Below are positions 46,291 to 54,993 of a stretch of 64,000 bases of DNA, piece by piece. The notes under the pieces are model-generated. The model saw only the letters and a list, made by a program, of their open reading frames with translations. It did no database searches and was not told the DNA's origin. Made by a program: the position numbers and the translations under genes. The stretch lies in assembly GCA_020436165.1 (NCBI GenBank), contig JAGQYI010000029.1, positions 186,001-250,000 of the forward strand, written 5' to 3'. This stretch comes from Cyclobacteriaceae bacterium (GTDB lineage: Bacteria > Bacteroidota > Bacteroidia > Cytophagales > Cyclobacteriaceae). The number at the start of each line of letters is the position of its first letter. Position 1 is the stretch's first letter.

Positions 46291-47961
46291 TCAATCCCTT
46301 CTGGGATAGCGAATGCTTTCTACCATTTCCTGCACTTCTTCCAGAGGTGCAGGATAAAAGCGAGAAATGCCAATGGAAATAACAAAATTTACAACCATAG
46401 CCACACTACCAAAACCTTCTGGAGAGATGCCAAACCACCAGTCGTCTGGTGAGCCGCCTCCTAAATAGCCCAGCTTGTATTTGACCATATAGAAAAGCAT
46501 TAGCAGAGTACCCACAACCATACCGGCCACAGCGCCTTCCTTGTTCATTCGTTTATCAAAAATACCTAGGATAATGGCTGGGAAAAACGATGCTGCCGCA
46601 AGTCCGAAGGCCAGTGCCACCACGGCTGCTACAAACCCCGGAGGGTTGATCCCAAAATAACCGGCAATGACCACGGCAAAAACAGACGCAATACGTGCCC
46701 ATATCAACTCCCCCTTCTCAGAAATAGCAGGATTGAGCTGCTTTTTAATCAAGTCGTGCGAAATACTGGCTGATATTACCAGCAATAAACCCGCAGCAGT
46801 CGAAAGTGCCGCAGCAAGCCCCCCTGCAGCAACCAGGGCAATCACCCAATCGGGCAAATTGGCTATCTCCGGGTTGGCCAGCACCATTATGTCCCGGTCT
46901 ATGGTGAGCTCATTTTTTTGAGGGTCGGCCACATAGGTCATAATGCCGTCCTTATTCTTGTCATCAAATTTAATCAGGCCTGTTTGCTCCCAGTTGGTAA
47001 ACCAGACAGGAGCCTCGCTGTATTTCCGTTCCGATACGGTTTGTATCATGTTGGTGCGGGCAAATACGGCAATGGCCGGAGCTGTGGTATATAAAATAGC
47101 AATAAAGAATAAGGCCCAGCCGGCCGATTTACGGGCATCCCGTACTTTCTTAACGGTGAAAAACCGCACAATTACATGTGGCAGGCCAGCGGTTCCCACC
47201 ATAAGCGCCAGGGTAATGGCAAACACATCGATCGTAGACTTAGATCCTTCGGTATAGGCCGAAAAACCCAAATCCCTTTGCAGGCCATCCAATTTGTCGA
47301 GCAAATAGCCTCCTTCAGGAAGCTTGCCTCCAAAACCAAGCTGAGGAATGATATGTCCGGTGAGCTGGAAGGAAATAAAAAAGGCCGGCACCATAAAGGC
47401 AAAGATGAGGATACAATATTGAGCCACCTGTGTGTAGGTAATGCCTTTCATACCTCCGAGTGTGGCATAAAAGAGTACAATAAACATACCTATATATACT
47501 CCAGTATCGATCTGCACCTCCAGAAAGCGGGCAAATACGACTCCTACTCCCCTCATTTGCCCTGCAATGTAGGTAAACGATACAATAATGGCACAAACCA
47601 CGGCCACCGTTCGGGCTATGTTGGAGTAATAGCGGTCACCGATAAAATCGGGCACGGTAAATTTTCCGAATTTGCGCAGGTAGGGAGCAAGCAAAAGCGC
47701 CAGCAGCACATAGCCTCCGGTCCAGCCCATCAAGTACACCGATCCATCATAGCCCATAAAGGAGATAAGTCCGGCCATCGATATAAAAGAAGCAGCGGAC
47801 ATCCAGTCGGCTGCTGTGGCCATGCCATTGACCAAGGGAGAAACTCCCCCACCCGCTACATAAAAATCTTTGGTAGATAATGCCGTTGACCAAATGGCAA
47901 TACCAATATAGATAAGGAACGAGATCCCGACAAAAGCAAAGGTCCAGGTGGTTACATCCAT
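46291..47961 (-). CDS. Sodium/solute symporter large subunit (ActP/VC_2705-like)
   Basis: A 556-residue SSS-family carrier with about thirteen membrane helices. FYVAGGGVSPLVNGMATAADWMSAASFI near the N-terminus and GLAAALSTAAGLLLVISASISHDL in the middle are hallmarks of the acetate/monocarboxylate branch. The subgroup that pairs with a DUF4212 small subunit, present here 6 bases upstream, often transports short organic acids with sodium. The exact substrate is unknown. No acetyl-CoA synthetase or response regulator gene lies beside it. Confidence 0.92.
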   Translation of the reverse strand: MDVTTWTFAFVGISFLIYIGIAIWSTALSTKDFYVAGGGVSPLVNGMATAADWMSAASFISMAGLISFMGYDGSVYLMGWTGGYVLLALLLAPYLRKFGKFTVPDFIGDRYYSNIARTVAVVCAIIVSFTYIAGQMRGVGVVFARFLEVQIDTGVYIGMFIVLFYATLGGMKGITYTQVAQYCILIFAFMVPAFFISFQLTGHIIPQLGFGGKLPEGGYLLDKLDGLQRDLGFSAYTEGSKSTIDVFAITLALMVGTAGLPHVIVRFFTVKKVRDARKSAGWALFFIAILYTTAPAIAVFARTNMIQTVSERKYSEAPVWFTNWEQTGLIKFDDKNKDGIMTYVADPQKNELTIDRDIMVLANPEIANLPDWVIALVAAGGLAAALSTAAGLLLVISASISHDLIKKQLNPAISEKGELIWARIASVFAVVIAGYFGINPPGFVAAVVALAFGLAAASFFPAIILGIFDKRMNKEGAVAGMVVGTLLMLFYMVKYKLGYLGGGSPDDWWFGISPEGFGSVAMVVNFVISIGISRFYPAPLEEVQEMVESIRYPRRD

Positions 47962-47967
47962 GGGTAG

Positions 47968-48222
47968 TTATTTTTCGTCCACATTAAATTTCTTGTCCAA
48001 TTGGTTCATCAGCCGTACATATACAAAAATGAGGATAACAAATACATAGATGGAACCTTGCTGGGCGAACCAGAAACCTAGCTTAAATCCGGCAATTCTA
48101 ATTTGATTGAGTTCGTCCACCAAAAGAATACCTGCCACATAGGACACCAGAAACCAGATGGAAAGGAGTATTGTGAGGTATTTAAGGTTCTTGGACCAAT
48201 AGGCCTTCTTGTTGGTATCCAT
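47968..48222 (-). CDS. DUF4212 small subunit of the sodium/solute symporter
   Basis: An 84-residue protein with two membrane helices (about 14-33 and 48-67). Its sequence AYWSKNLKYLTILLSIWFLVSY and GFKLGFWFAQQGSIYVFVILIFVYV is diagnostic for DUF4212, the small partner of SSS-type symporters. It ends 6 bases before the large-subunit gene, so the two are expected to be made together. Confidence 0.93.
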   Translation of the reverse strand: MDTNKKAYWSKNLKYLTILLSIWFLVSYVAGILLVDELNQIRIAGFKLGFWFAQQGSIYVFVILIFVYVRLMNQLDKKFNVDEK

Positions 48223-48369
48223 GGGTTAATGTTTTAGGTGTATATAACCACCTAAAATAAAAACTTAAAGGGAGATTTAAAATCTCTGAATGTATTTGAG
48301 TTGTAGTAGTGTATAACAAAGAGTAATTGAAAGCCGAACAGAAAATAAGGAATTTCCATATGTAAGTAT

Positions 48370-49071
48370 TCAGGAAGATTTCCGGAGTTTATCAATTGCA
48401 TCCGAAAGGTCTTCAAGCACTTTGCCTTTCAGTAACCAGGCAGCTGCAAACAAAACAAGCATTACCACTTCTACCCAGAAGATAAATCGGGTACCTTCAT
48501 CGGCATGAAAACCAAATATCATAATGCCTGCAAAAGCTAATGTCAACAGAATGCCATAACCACATATACGGTACACCAGGTTATAAAGCGTCTTTCCCGG
48601 AGCGTTGAGGTCTCCTTTGGTGAACTGGCGGATCAGCATAATAGCCATACTTATAAAAAAGAGTACAGCGCTTCCAAAATGAATCGCTCCCGGAGGTATA
48701 AAACCAAGTAGCCTGTCTGTTTCGCAGGAACAAATGGGTGTTGGATGGCCGTAAGGTTCGCAACATACCTCCAAAGGTGTAGGAATGATAGCCACTAAGG
48801 CTATGCTTAGTCCTCCAACCCATGTAATGATATTGTCCACTTTGTCGTATCCGTAATAAGAAGCTAGAAAAACACCAATAAGTATGAGCAAACTCGTAAA
48901 CAGCACACCCGATTGTGTGTAGTAATAGTGGCTAATGGACGAAAGCTTTTCCCCTGCAATTAAAGGAGCCAGAATAGGAAGCAAAAGACCAAATGTTCCA
49001 ATCCATTTTCGAATACGGTAGTAGCTCAGGTTCGTATTAGGCAGTTGTGTTTCTTCAAAGGTTTTGCTCAT
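48370..49071 (-). CDS. Hypothetical multi-pass membrane protein
   Basis: A 233-residue protein with about six membrane helices. A cysteine-rich loop, CCEPYGHPTPICSCETD (about residues 103-119), lies between helices three and four and could bind a metal or form disulfides. The overall layout resembles DUF998-like proteins but the match is weak. It lies 55 bases after the LuxR-type gene on the same strand and may be its target. Function unknown. Confidence 0.7.
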   Translation of the reverse strand: MSKTFEETQLPNTNLSYYRIRKWIGTFGLLLPILAPLIAGEKLSSISHYYYTQSGVLFTSLLILIGVFLASYYGYDKVDNIITWVGGLSIALVAIIPTPLEVCCEPYGHPTPICSCETDRLLGFIPPGAIHFGSAVLFFISMAIMLIRQFTKGDLNAPGKTLYNLVYRICGYGILLTLAFAGIMIFGFHADEGTRFIFWVEVVMLVLFAAAWLLKGKVLEDLSDAIDKLRKSS

Positions 49072-49126
49072 GGTTGTCTTGTTTGTTCTATTCTATTTCC
49101 GGAAGTTCAGTACAACCTGAAAGTTT

Positions 49127-49468
49127 TCAGATCAGGTCAAAAGCCAGCGCATAGTGGAAAAGCTCCGAAAACGCCTTTACTTCTAATTTTCTCTTTATGT
49201 TTTTACGGTGCTGCTCAACGGTACACCTGCTTATATAAAGCTTTTCCGCGATTTCAGGATTATTCAATCCTTTAACCAGCAGCTTAATTATTTCCACTTC
49301 TCTATTGGTTAAAGACCGGAATTTAGAAAGATGCGCTTTCTTAAATGCTTCCTGTTCTTGCAGTCGTTTTAGCTTTTGTGGGGTTAAAAGATGTGCCTGA
49401 TGGCTACCCAAAACACCATATATAAAGGCATAGTTGTGTTCAGAAGGGCTTGGGTAAAATTCTTTCAT
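49127..49468 (-). CDS. Short LuxR-type HTH regulator
   Basis: A 113-residue protein. The C-terminal LuxR/NarL helix-turn-helix is LTNREVEIIKLLVKGLNNPEIAEKL then YISRCTVEQHRKNIKRKL (about residues 53-95). The N-terminal 50 residues are too short for a receiver or PAS domain, so its activity may be set by expression level or partner proteins. It is divergent from the electron-transfer operon. A 14-bp palindrome lies in the 270-bp gap between them. Confidence 0.82.
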   Translation of the reverse strand: MKEFYPSPSEHNYAFIYGVLGSHQAHLLTPQKLKRLQEQEAFKKAHLSKFRSLTNREVEIIKLLVKGLNNPEIAEKLYISRCTVEQHRKNIKRKLEVKAFSELFHYALAFDLI

Positions 49469-49574
49469 AACAAGACAACCAATATCAGGTACGTAACAAG
49501 TACCTGATGTATAAGCCTTTAAGATACTACAATAATTTTAATTATATAAATAATTTGATATTAAATTGTGTTAA

Positions 49575-49588
49575 TAGACAATTGTCTA
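49575..49588. promoter_or_regulatory. 14-bp perfect palindrome in the divergent gap
   Basis: TAGACAATTGTCTA reads the same on both strands. It lies 107 bases upstream of the LuxR-type ATG and 151 bases upstream of the hexaheme gene ATG. It could be the operator of the LuxR-type regulator. This is inferred from symmetry and position only. Confidence 0.4.
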
Positions 49589-49640
49589 ACATTTATTTTA
49601 GTATGAGGTATTTCAAACACCCTGTTTTAAAAACAAATAA

Positions 49641-49662
49641 AAACATGATAAAAATCATGTTT
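49641..49662. promoter_or_regulatory. Crp/Fnr-type operator upstream of the electron-transfer operon
   Basis: Perfect 9-bp arms AAACATGAT and ATCATGTTT are separated by AAAA, containing the TGA-N6-TCA core of Crp/Fnr sites. The centre (49651.5) is about 63 bases before the predicted transcription start, close to the -61.5 position of class I Crp activation. The cognate regulator is unknown. Confidence 0.55.
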
Positions 49663-49702
49663 CATGCCTGTTATTATCAATGTTATGACACCTACCTAAC
49701 TG

Positions 49703-49710
49703 TAACTTTG
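49703..49710 (+). promoter_or_regulatory. Putative -7 box of the electron-transfer operon
   Basis: TAACTTTG matches TAnnTTTG exactly, 28 bases before the ATG at 49739. No good -33 TTTG is seen at the right distance, which would fit a promoter that needs an activator. Confidence 0.45.
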
Positions 49711-49738
49711 GTCACATAACTATTAAATGCAATATATT

Positions 49739-50833
49739 ATGAAACGATTACTCAACTTCTTAGCGATTTTCAGCTTGGGCGCTATGATTTGCATTTCATG
49801 TACTAAAGAAGGCCCTCAGGGCCCTCCCGGTGAAGATGGTATAGACGGTATTGATGGAACCAGCGGTACTGCAGGTTGTATCCAATGCCATACCAACAAT
49901 GAAAATATGCAGATCAAGTCAGCCGAATGGGCAGTTTCAGGCCACGTAACCGGAGGTCATATGGGCGGTAGCTCATACGGATCTCGTGAAGGTTGTACCG
50001 ACTGTCACTCCAGTCAGGGGTATCAACTGGCAGTTACAGGTAGCTGGGACAACTCTCCCGCAGACAAACCTTTGTCAGCCAACTGCTACACATGTCACCA
50101 AATCCATGAAACGTATACAGCTGACGACTGGGCCTTTAGAGTGCCCGATGGTGGCTTACCGTTTTTGGTTAATGACGTAACTTCAGATCAGGCTAATGCC
50201 AATACCTGTATCGTATGTCACCAATCAAGAGTTGCAGAACCAGAAATCGACCTTGCCAGCAGTGACAACGTTAGCATCACAAGTTCAAGGTATGGCCCGC
50301 ACCATGGCCCTCAAGGTAATATGATAGCGGGTGTTGGAAATAGTGGCGCCTATGAATTAACAGGATCGATGAATTATGTAAACAGCACACATGCTTCAAG
50401 TACAAGCACCAGCTGCGTTACCTGCCATATGGCAAGCGGAGCTGGCAGCGGAGGAAATTATGAACTGGGCGGCCACAGCAATAACGTTGCCGTTGGTAGC
50501 TGGGACGATGACTCTCGTGAAGTAAATGTTAACGGTTGTATTACATGTCATAATGAATATTCTGACAATGATGGTATCACCGCTTTTGTTGCTTCGGCCA
50601 GAGCTACCAATATGGCTTTATTCGATCAACTAGCTCAGAAATTAACAGATCTTGGATATTTAACAGGAAGTGGTTCAGTAAATGCATCAAGTGGAACTCC
50701 TTTGGTGATTTCACCTGAACATGCAGCTGCTATTTACAACTATCAGTTTGTTAAGGAAGATCAAAGTATGATGATCCATAATCCTAAATACGCAAAGGCT
50801 CTGATCACCAATTCACTTGAAGCATTGAATTAA
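49739..50833 (+). CDS. Hexaheme c-type cytochrome lipoprotein with collagen-like leader
   Basis: The ATG at 49739 is preferred because KRLLNFLAIFSLGAMICISC forms a lipoprotein signal (Cys21). A short collagen-like stretch GPQGPPGEDGIDGIDG follows. Six heme motifs are present: CIQCH (47), CTDCH (86), CYTCH (116), CIVCH (157), CVTCH (226) and CITCH (267). Scattered histidines such as SGHVTGGHMGG and YGPHHGP may be the second axial ligands. The 364-residue protein would be anchored by lipid in the outer membrane or on the surface and pass electrons along a heme chain. It is the first gene of the operon. Confidence 0.9.
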   Translation: MKRLLNFLAIFSLGAMICISCTKEGPQGPPGEDGIDGIDGTSGTAGCIQCHTNNENMQIKSAEWAVSGHVTGGHMGGSSYGSREGCTDCHSSQGYQLAVTGSWDNSPADKPLSANCYTCHQIHETYTADDWAFRVPDGGLPFLVNDVTSDQANANTCIVCHQSRVAEPEIDLASSDNVSITSSRYGPHHGPQGNMIAGVGNSGAYELTGSMNYVNSTHASSTSTSCVTCHMASGAGSGGNYELGGHSNNVAVGSWDDDSREVNVNGCITCHNEYSDNDGITAFVASARATNMALFDQLAQKLTDLGYLTGSGSVNASSGTPLVISPEHAAAIYNYQFVKEDQSMMIHNPKYAKALITNSLEALN

Positions 50834-50858
50834 AGTTTCATTAGACATATAAAGTGTA

Positions 50859-50903
50859 AAGGCCAACGTATTGACGCACGAGTGTTGAAAGTTGGCCTTT
50901 TTT
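50859..50903 (+). terminator. Hairpin terminator or attenuator after the hexaheme gene
   Basis: AAGGCCAAC (50859-50867) pairs with GTTGGCCTT (50891-50899) around a 23-nt loop and is followed by a T-run. It lies inside the cluster, 26 bases before the next ATG, so it may reduce expression of downstream genes relative to the abundant first cytochrome. Confidence 0.75.
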
Positions 50904-50928
50904 ATAAAACATTAAAACATAAGAAAAC

Positions 50929-51309
50929 ATGATGAAGATTACAGCTAAGATAGTACTGATCGTCATGGGCACATTTATCTTTTCTTCGTGTGTTTACAAC
51001 ATACCGGTTCAGGAAGTGCTCCCTCCCATAGAGGAAGAAGTAAGCTTTGCAACCGATGTTGTACCAATATTCGATGCCCAGGGATGCACCAACTGTCATA
51101 ATGGAGCTAGTGCAGCTACCAGTCTTAACCTAACTGCCGATGTTGCTTACAGCAATATTACAGACAAGGGGCTCGTAGACTTGGCCGATCCTGAAAATAG
51201 TAAAATATACTATTTGCCTTTGCCTACGGGTAGCCATTTTAAGAAATATACTTCTCAACAAGCTCAATATGTTCTCACGTGGATAGAACAGGGAGCCGCT
51301 GACAACTAA
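50929..51309 (+). CDS. Monoheme cytochrome-like lipoprotein
   Basis: A 126-residue protein with a lipoprotein signal (IVLIVMGTFIFSSC, Cys21). A single heme motif CTNCH (53-57) follows the sequence VSFATDVVPIFDAQG, the usual lead-in of Planctomycete/Bacteroidota-type cytochrome domains. The C-terminal YTSQQAQYVLTWIEQGAADN is the matching final helix. It probably relays electrons between the hexaheme protein and other carriers at a membrane surface. It lies 95 bases after the hexaheme gene, behind the hairpin, and 13 bases before the DUF5777 gene. Confidence 0.85.
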   Translation: MMKITAKIVLIVMGTFIFSSCVYNIPVQEVLPPIEEEVSFATDVVPIFDAQGCTNCHNGASAATSLNLTADVAYSNITDKGLVDLADPENSKIYYLPLPTGSHFKKYTSQQAQYVLTWIEQGAADN

Positions 51310-51322
51310 AAATTCGAACGTT

Positions 51323-52204
51323 ATGAAAAAGACTATTTATTTACTCGTACTGGCCTTATTTTTCGGATTTACGGTTGTTGCTCAGGATGAAGAAACAAAA
51401 GACGAAACCGCGCAAACCGAGAAGAAAGATAAACCTGTTCGCACACCATGGAACAGTGGATTAATTATGGGAGGACAAACCTCTCTTGTTCCTGCCAAAG
51501 GAACCATACGTTTTGATCTCATTCACCATTTTGGGCCATTCGACAACGGAATATCCGATCTGTTGGGTATCTATGCAGATGGAGCCAATATTCGTATGGG
51601 CTTGAATTACACAGTGATCAATAACCTTCAAGTAGGTATTGGCATTACCAAAAACAGCATAACCACAGATTTTAATGCCAAATACACTGTTTTTGAACAA
51701 ACCAGAAAAAATAGCATGCCTGTTTCCGTTACGCTCTTTGGCAACATTGCTATTAAAGGTGGGCCAAGAGAAGTTTATGGAATAGAGTATGAAAACGTGG
51801 ACCGACTCTCCTACTTTTCACAAATTATTGTAGGCAGAAAGATCAGCAAGTTCCTGACCATTCAGGCAGCAGGTAGTTTCTCGCATATCAATAACCTGCA
51901 GGAAGGGGTTAACCACGATGCAGTGGGTGTGAGCGCTTCTGCCAAAATAAGGGTTAGTTCTACTATTTCTGTAATAAGCCACAACGATATTCCGCTTAAG
52001 TTGCAGAACATTTCAGAATACAAGGAATTTGAAGCAGTAAAACCTAATATTCAGCTTGGAGTGGAGATAATCACAACCTCACACGCATTTCATATATATG
52101 CCGGCACATCCAACTACATACTGCCGCAAAACGTATACACCCTTAACCAAAACGAGCTGGATCTCAAAGGTTTAAGATTTGGATTTATTTTAACTAGATT
52201 ATAA
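51323..52204 (+). CDS. DUF5777-type outer-membrane beta-barrel protein
   Basis: A 293-residue protein with signal peptide KKTIYLLVLALFFGFTVVAQ and an acidic linker. A barrel with the DUF5777 pattern follows: TSLVPAKGTIRFDLIHHFG, RMGLNYTVINNLQVGIGIT and LGVEIITTSHAFHIYAGTSNY. The protein ends in strand LRFGFILTRL. DUF5777 genes often accompany cytochrome c genes in Bacteroidota. The barrel is expected in the outer membrane and might host or support the cytochromes encoded on both sides. That role is inference. Confidence 0.8.
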   Translation: MKKTIYLLVLALFFGFTVVAQDEETKDETAQTEKKDKPVRTPWNSGLIMGGQTSLVPAKGTIRFDLIHHFGPFDNGISDLLGIYADGANIRMGLNYTVINNLQVGIGITKNSITTDFNAKYTVFEQTRKNSMPVSVTLFGNIAIKGGPREVYGIEYENVDRLSYFSQIIVGRKISKFLTIQAAGSFSHINNLQEGVNHDAVGVSASAKIRVSSTISVISHNDIPLKLQNISEYKEFEAVKPNIQLGVEIITTSHAFHIYAGTSNYILPQNVYTLNQNELDLKGLRFGFILTRL

Positions 52205-52208
52205 AACA

Positions 52209-52610
52209 ATGAAAACGAACAAATTAGTAATCAGCCTTATGACCATACTGTTGATGATGTCATTCACATTATGGCAACAAGACAAAAAGCCCTGGAACAT
52301 TCCAGACAAGTACAAGAAAATGACCAACACCTACACAGACGACATGGACGATCTTATCGACTATGGTTCTGATCTGTATGCCAAGCATTGCGCTTCGTGC
52401 CATGGTGATGATGGTATTGGTGACGGCCCAAAAGCGGATGAACTTAAAAGTTATCCCGGTGATTTCACCACGGATGAATTTAAGAAAAATTCTGACGGGG
52501 CTATTTACTACATGTCCATTGTAGGAAGGGATGAAATGCCCAATTTCGAGAAAAAAATTCCTGATGAAGAAGGCCGTTGGGCAGTTATTGAATACGTCAA
52601 AACTTTATGA
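52209..52610 (+). CDS. Monoheme cytochrome c
   Basis: A 133-residue exported protein with a hydrophobic N-terminus (NKLVISLMTILLMMSFTLW). It has one heme site CASCH (Cys61, Cys64, His65), the likely axial Met110 in GRDEMPNF, and the class I ending WAVIEYVKTL. It lacks a lipobox, so it is a soluble or N-terminally anchored periplasmic carrier. It lies 4 bases after the barrel gene and 54 bases before the iron-sulfur gene, and would shuttle electrons from the quinol-oxidising unit toward the outer membrane. Confidence 0.9.
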   Translation: MKTNKLVISLMTILLMMSFTLWQQDKKPWNIPDKYKKMTNTYTDDMDDLIDYGSDLYAKHCASCHGDDGIGDGPKADELKSYPGDFTTDEFKKNSDGAIYYMSIVGRDEMPNFEKKIPDEEGRWAVIEYVKTL

Positions 52611-52664
52611 TGTAGTCAGGAAAGTTAGGGTTCTACCCTTTGTTTAATACCTAACTAAAAAACC

Positions 52665-53606
52665 ATGGGAGAAATTAATAAAAAAGACCGGAGAAATTTC
52701 ATAAAAACCGGCCTAGGGCTAGGTGTTGCCTCTTTGGTAGGCAGTCAGCTTACGTCCTTTGCGGTTGATAATGAAAAAAAAGAGACGGTTAAAGTACTTA
52801 CACCAGACGGGAAACTGGTAGAAGTAGATAAAAAAGCCATTTCTGAACCTGCTACTTTACCTGCAAAAGGAAAAGAAGCAAGGAAAGGATTACCCGGACG
52901 CAAATTCGTTATGGTCATTGACCTGTCGAAATGCGCCAACGCACGCAAATGCGTGGAAGCATGCCAGCGCGGCCACGACCTGATGCCTAACCAGGAGTTT
53001 ATTCAGGTTAGCCTGAAAAAGGATAACGAGTATGGGGAGCCCTACTGGAGCCCTAAGCCATGTTTTCACTGTGGCAATCCACCATGTGTAAAGGTTTGCC
53101 CTGTAGGAGCTACCTTTAAACGAACCGATGGTATTGTTCTGGTGGATGCCGATCAGTGCATTGGTTGTAAATTCTGTGTTTCGGCATGCCCTTATTCTGC
53201 CCGAATATTTAACTGGAAAGACAGGGAAGAATACCATGAAAACCGTGATTCCTATTCTCCTGAAACCAGCGTGCCCGGTCAAGTGGGTACCGTAAGCAAA
53301 TGTGATTTCTGTCCTGACAGAGCCAGAGAAGGAAAACTCCCCTACTGTGCGGAAAGCTGCCCAATGGGGGCCATCTACTTTGGTGACGTAAATGAAGACG
53401 CCATATTCAATGGTCAGGAAACCCTGCGTTTTAAAGAAACGATAGCCAACAGGGCCGGATACCAGGAAATGTCACATTTAGGTACCGACCCAAGTGTGTA
53501 CTACCTGCCTCCTGCCAACAAGAGTCATCCTTACAAACGCGGTTTGAAAGACCTTGACGAAGGTTTGAAAGATTGGTATTTGGATCAAATTAACGAACAG
53601 CCATGA
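52665..53606 (+). CDS. Tat-exported polyferredoxin subunit (HybA/PsrB/TtrB-like), with one cysteine missing
   Basis: The twin-arginine signal is DRRNFIKTGLGLGVASLVG. Four cysteine groups follow: Cys90, Cys96, Cys100; Cys133, 136, 141, 145; Cys165, 168, 171, 175; Cys213, 216, 228, 232. The first group should read C-x2-C-x2-C-x3-C, but Ala93 replaces the second cysteine, leaving 15 instead of 16. One cluster is therefore probably [3Fe-4S], as in NarH and the ActB subunit of alternative complex III, or has another ligand. The 313-residue protein would carry electrons between the NrfD subunit and periplasmic partners. It overlaps nrfD by 4 bases. Confidence 0.9.
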   Translation: MGEINKKDRRNFIKTGLGLGVASLVGSQLTSFAVDNEKKETVKVLTPDGKLVEVDKKAISEPATLPAKGKEARKGLPGRKFVMVIDLSKCANARKCVEACQRGHDLMPNQEFIQVSLKKDNEYGEPYWSPKPCFHCGNPPCVKVCPVGATFKRTDGIVLVDADQCIGCKFCVSACPYSARIFNWKDREEYHENRDSYSPETSVPGQVGTVSKCDFCPDRAREGKLPYCAESCPMGAIYFGDVNEDAIFNGQETLRFKETIANRAGYQEMSHLGTDPSVYYLPPANKSHPYKRGLKDLDEGLKDWYLDQINEQP

Positions 53607-54964
53607 GTGACACTACACAAACACTTTTAAATAAGTACACCAGGTTTTTGGAAAAACCGAACCGATCGTGGTATATCCTGATGGGTGTACTGGGCCTAGT
53701 CGTTCTTTTGGGTTTGTATGCGTTGATCCAGCAAATCGTTCATGATCACATTGTAACGGGTATGCGCGACAACGTGGTTTGGGGAGCTTATATCGTTAAT
53801 TTTATTTTCCTGCTGGGAGTAAGTTATGCAGGTGCCATTATTTCCGGGGTATTCCATCTGGGAAGAATAGATTGGGGCAAGCCATTGATCCGTATCATCG
53901 AGATCATTACGTTCATTACCATTCTTATAGGACCTGTGTATATCCTGCTTTGTATCGGTAGGCTCGACCGGTTACATTACCTCTTTATTTATGCACGCAT
54001 TCAATCGCCTATTATTTGGGATTTATTTGCCGTAATGATTGACCTGGTGCTTTGTACATTCTACCTGTACCTCACCTTTATAAAGGACTTTTCTCTCATG
54101 CATTTAAATGCTGATAAGTATAATTTTTCGGCATGGCAGAAGAAACTGTTCAAGTTTCTATCTCTGGGATATAAAGGCACGGAGAACCAGAAAAAACGAT
54201 TGAACAGAGCACTGGACATAATGGCAGCCGTTATTATTCCAACAGCAGTTGTGGCTTATTCGCTTTTGGCATGGTTATTTGGAATGAACTTGAAGGAAGG
54301 TTGGCACGATAGTCTTTTTGCCCCTTATTTTATTGTTTCTGCTGTGTTTTCGGGCTTTGCCATTATCATGATGCTAATGGGAATCGTTCGTAAATACTTC
54401 GATGCAGCATCCATTCTTACGGACGGCCATTTCAATTTCATTGCCTACGGCATGTTCATCATGGCATTGATATTCGGATACTTTACGTTTTCCGACTACA
54501 TTACCCGTTGGTACAATACCCAGGAAGCAACAAGCGAATTGATCCATAAATACCTTGCGCTTGATCAATACGGTTATATGACGCTAACCATGCTTCTTTT
54601 TACCAGTATAATTCCAATACTGGTTGTGGCTGTTCCTGCTTTGAGAACACGTACCATGTACATGGTTTCCGCTTTTCTGGTACTGGTTGGGCTTTGGATG
54701 TTCCGGTACCTGATCATTGTTCCGGTACTTGAAACTCCATATATACCAATCGTTTCAACCGACCCTGCTGTGATAAAATACACCGCCACCTGGGTTGAAT
54801 GGGCATTGGTAGCGGCAGGCTTTGCAGGAGCCATCATGCTCTATATGGTTATTCTAAAGGTTATTCCGGTCTTTCCAATTGCTGAAATGCAGGAAAGCCA
54901 CACGTTTAAACTCTTTGGTAAGTATTCAATAGATAAATTGCTGAGCCAGAAGGACTTTAGCTGA
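53603..54964 (+). CDS. NrfD/PsrC-like quinol-binding membrane subunit
   Basis: A 453-residue integral membrane protein with about ten helices and the family features VVWGAYIVNFIFLLGVSYAGAIISGVFHLGR and GPVYILLCIGRLDRLHYLF. NrfD proteins bind menaquinol and pass electrons to the attached iron-sulfur subunit. The start overlaps the upstream gene (ATGA), so the two are coupled. No molybdopterin subunit is encoded beside it, unlike polysulfide or tetrathionate reductases. Confidence 0.92.
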   Translation: MSDTTQTLLNKYTRFLEKPNRSWYILMGVLGLVVLLGLYALIQQIVHDHIVTGMRDNVVWGAYIVNFIFLLGVSYAGAIISGVFHLGRIDWGKPLIRIIEIITFITILIGPVYILLCIGRLDRLHYLFIYARIQSPIIWDLFAVMIDLVLCTFYLYLTFIKDFSLMHLNADKYNFSAWQKKLFKFLSLGYKGTENQKKRLNRALDIMAAVIIPTAVVAYSLLAWLFGMNLKEGWHDSLFAPYFIVSAVFSGFAIIMMLMGIVRKYFDAASILTDGHFNFIAYGMFIMALIFGYFTFSDYITRWYNTQEATSELIHKYLALDQYGYMTLTMLLFTSIIPILVVAVPALRTRTMYMVSAFLVLVGLWMFRYLIIVPVLETPYIPIVSTDPAVIKYTATWVEWALVAAGFAGAIMLYMVILKVIPVFPIAEMQESHTFKLFGKYSIDKLLSQKDFS

Positions 54965-54993
54965 CATACGAATGATAAAATAAATAACTAGTT

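Noticed and set aside
50690-50702. AAGTGGAACT-like sequence inside the hexaheme gene as a further recombinase site
   Set aside because: It lies in coding sequence far from the island and one 8-9 base match is expected by chance.
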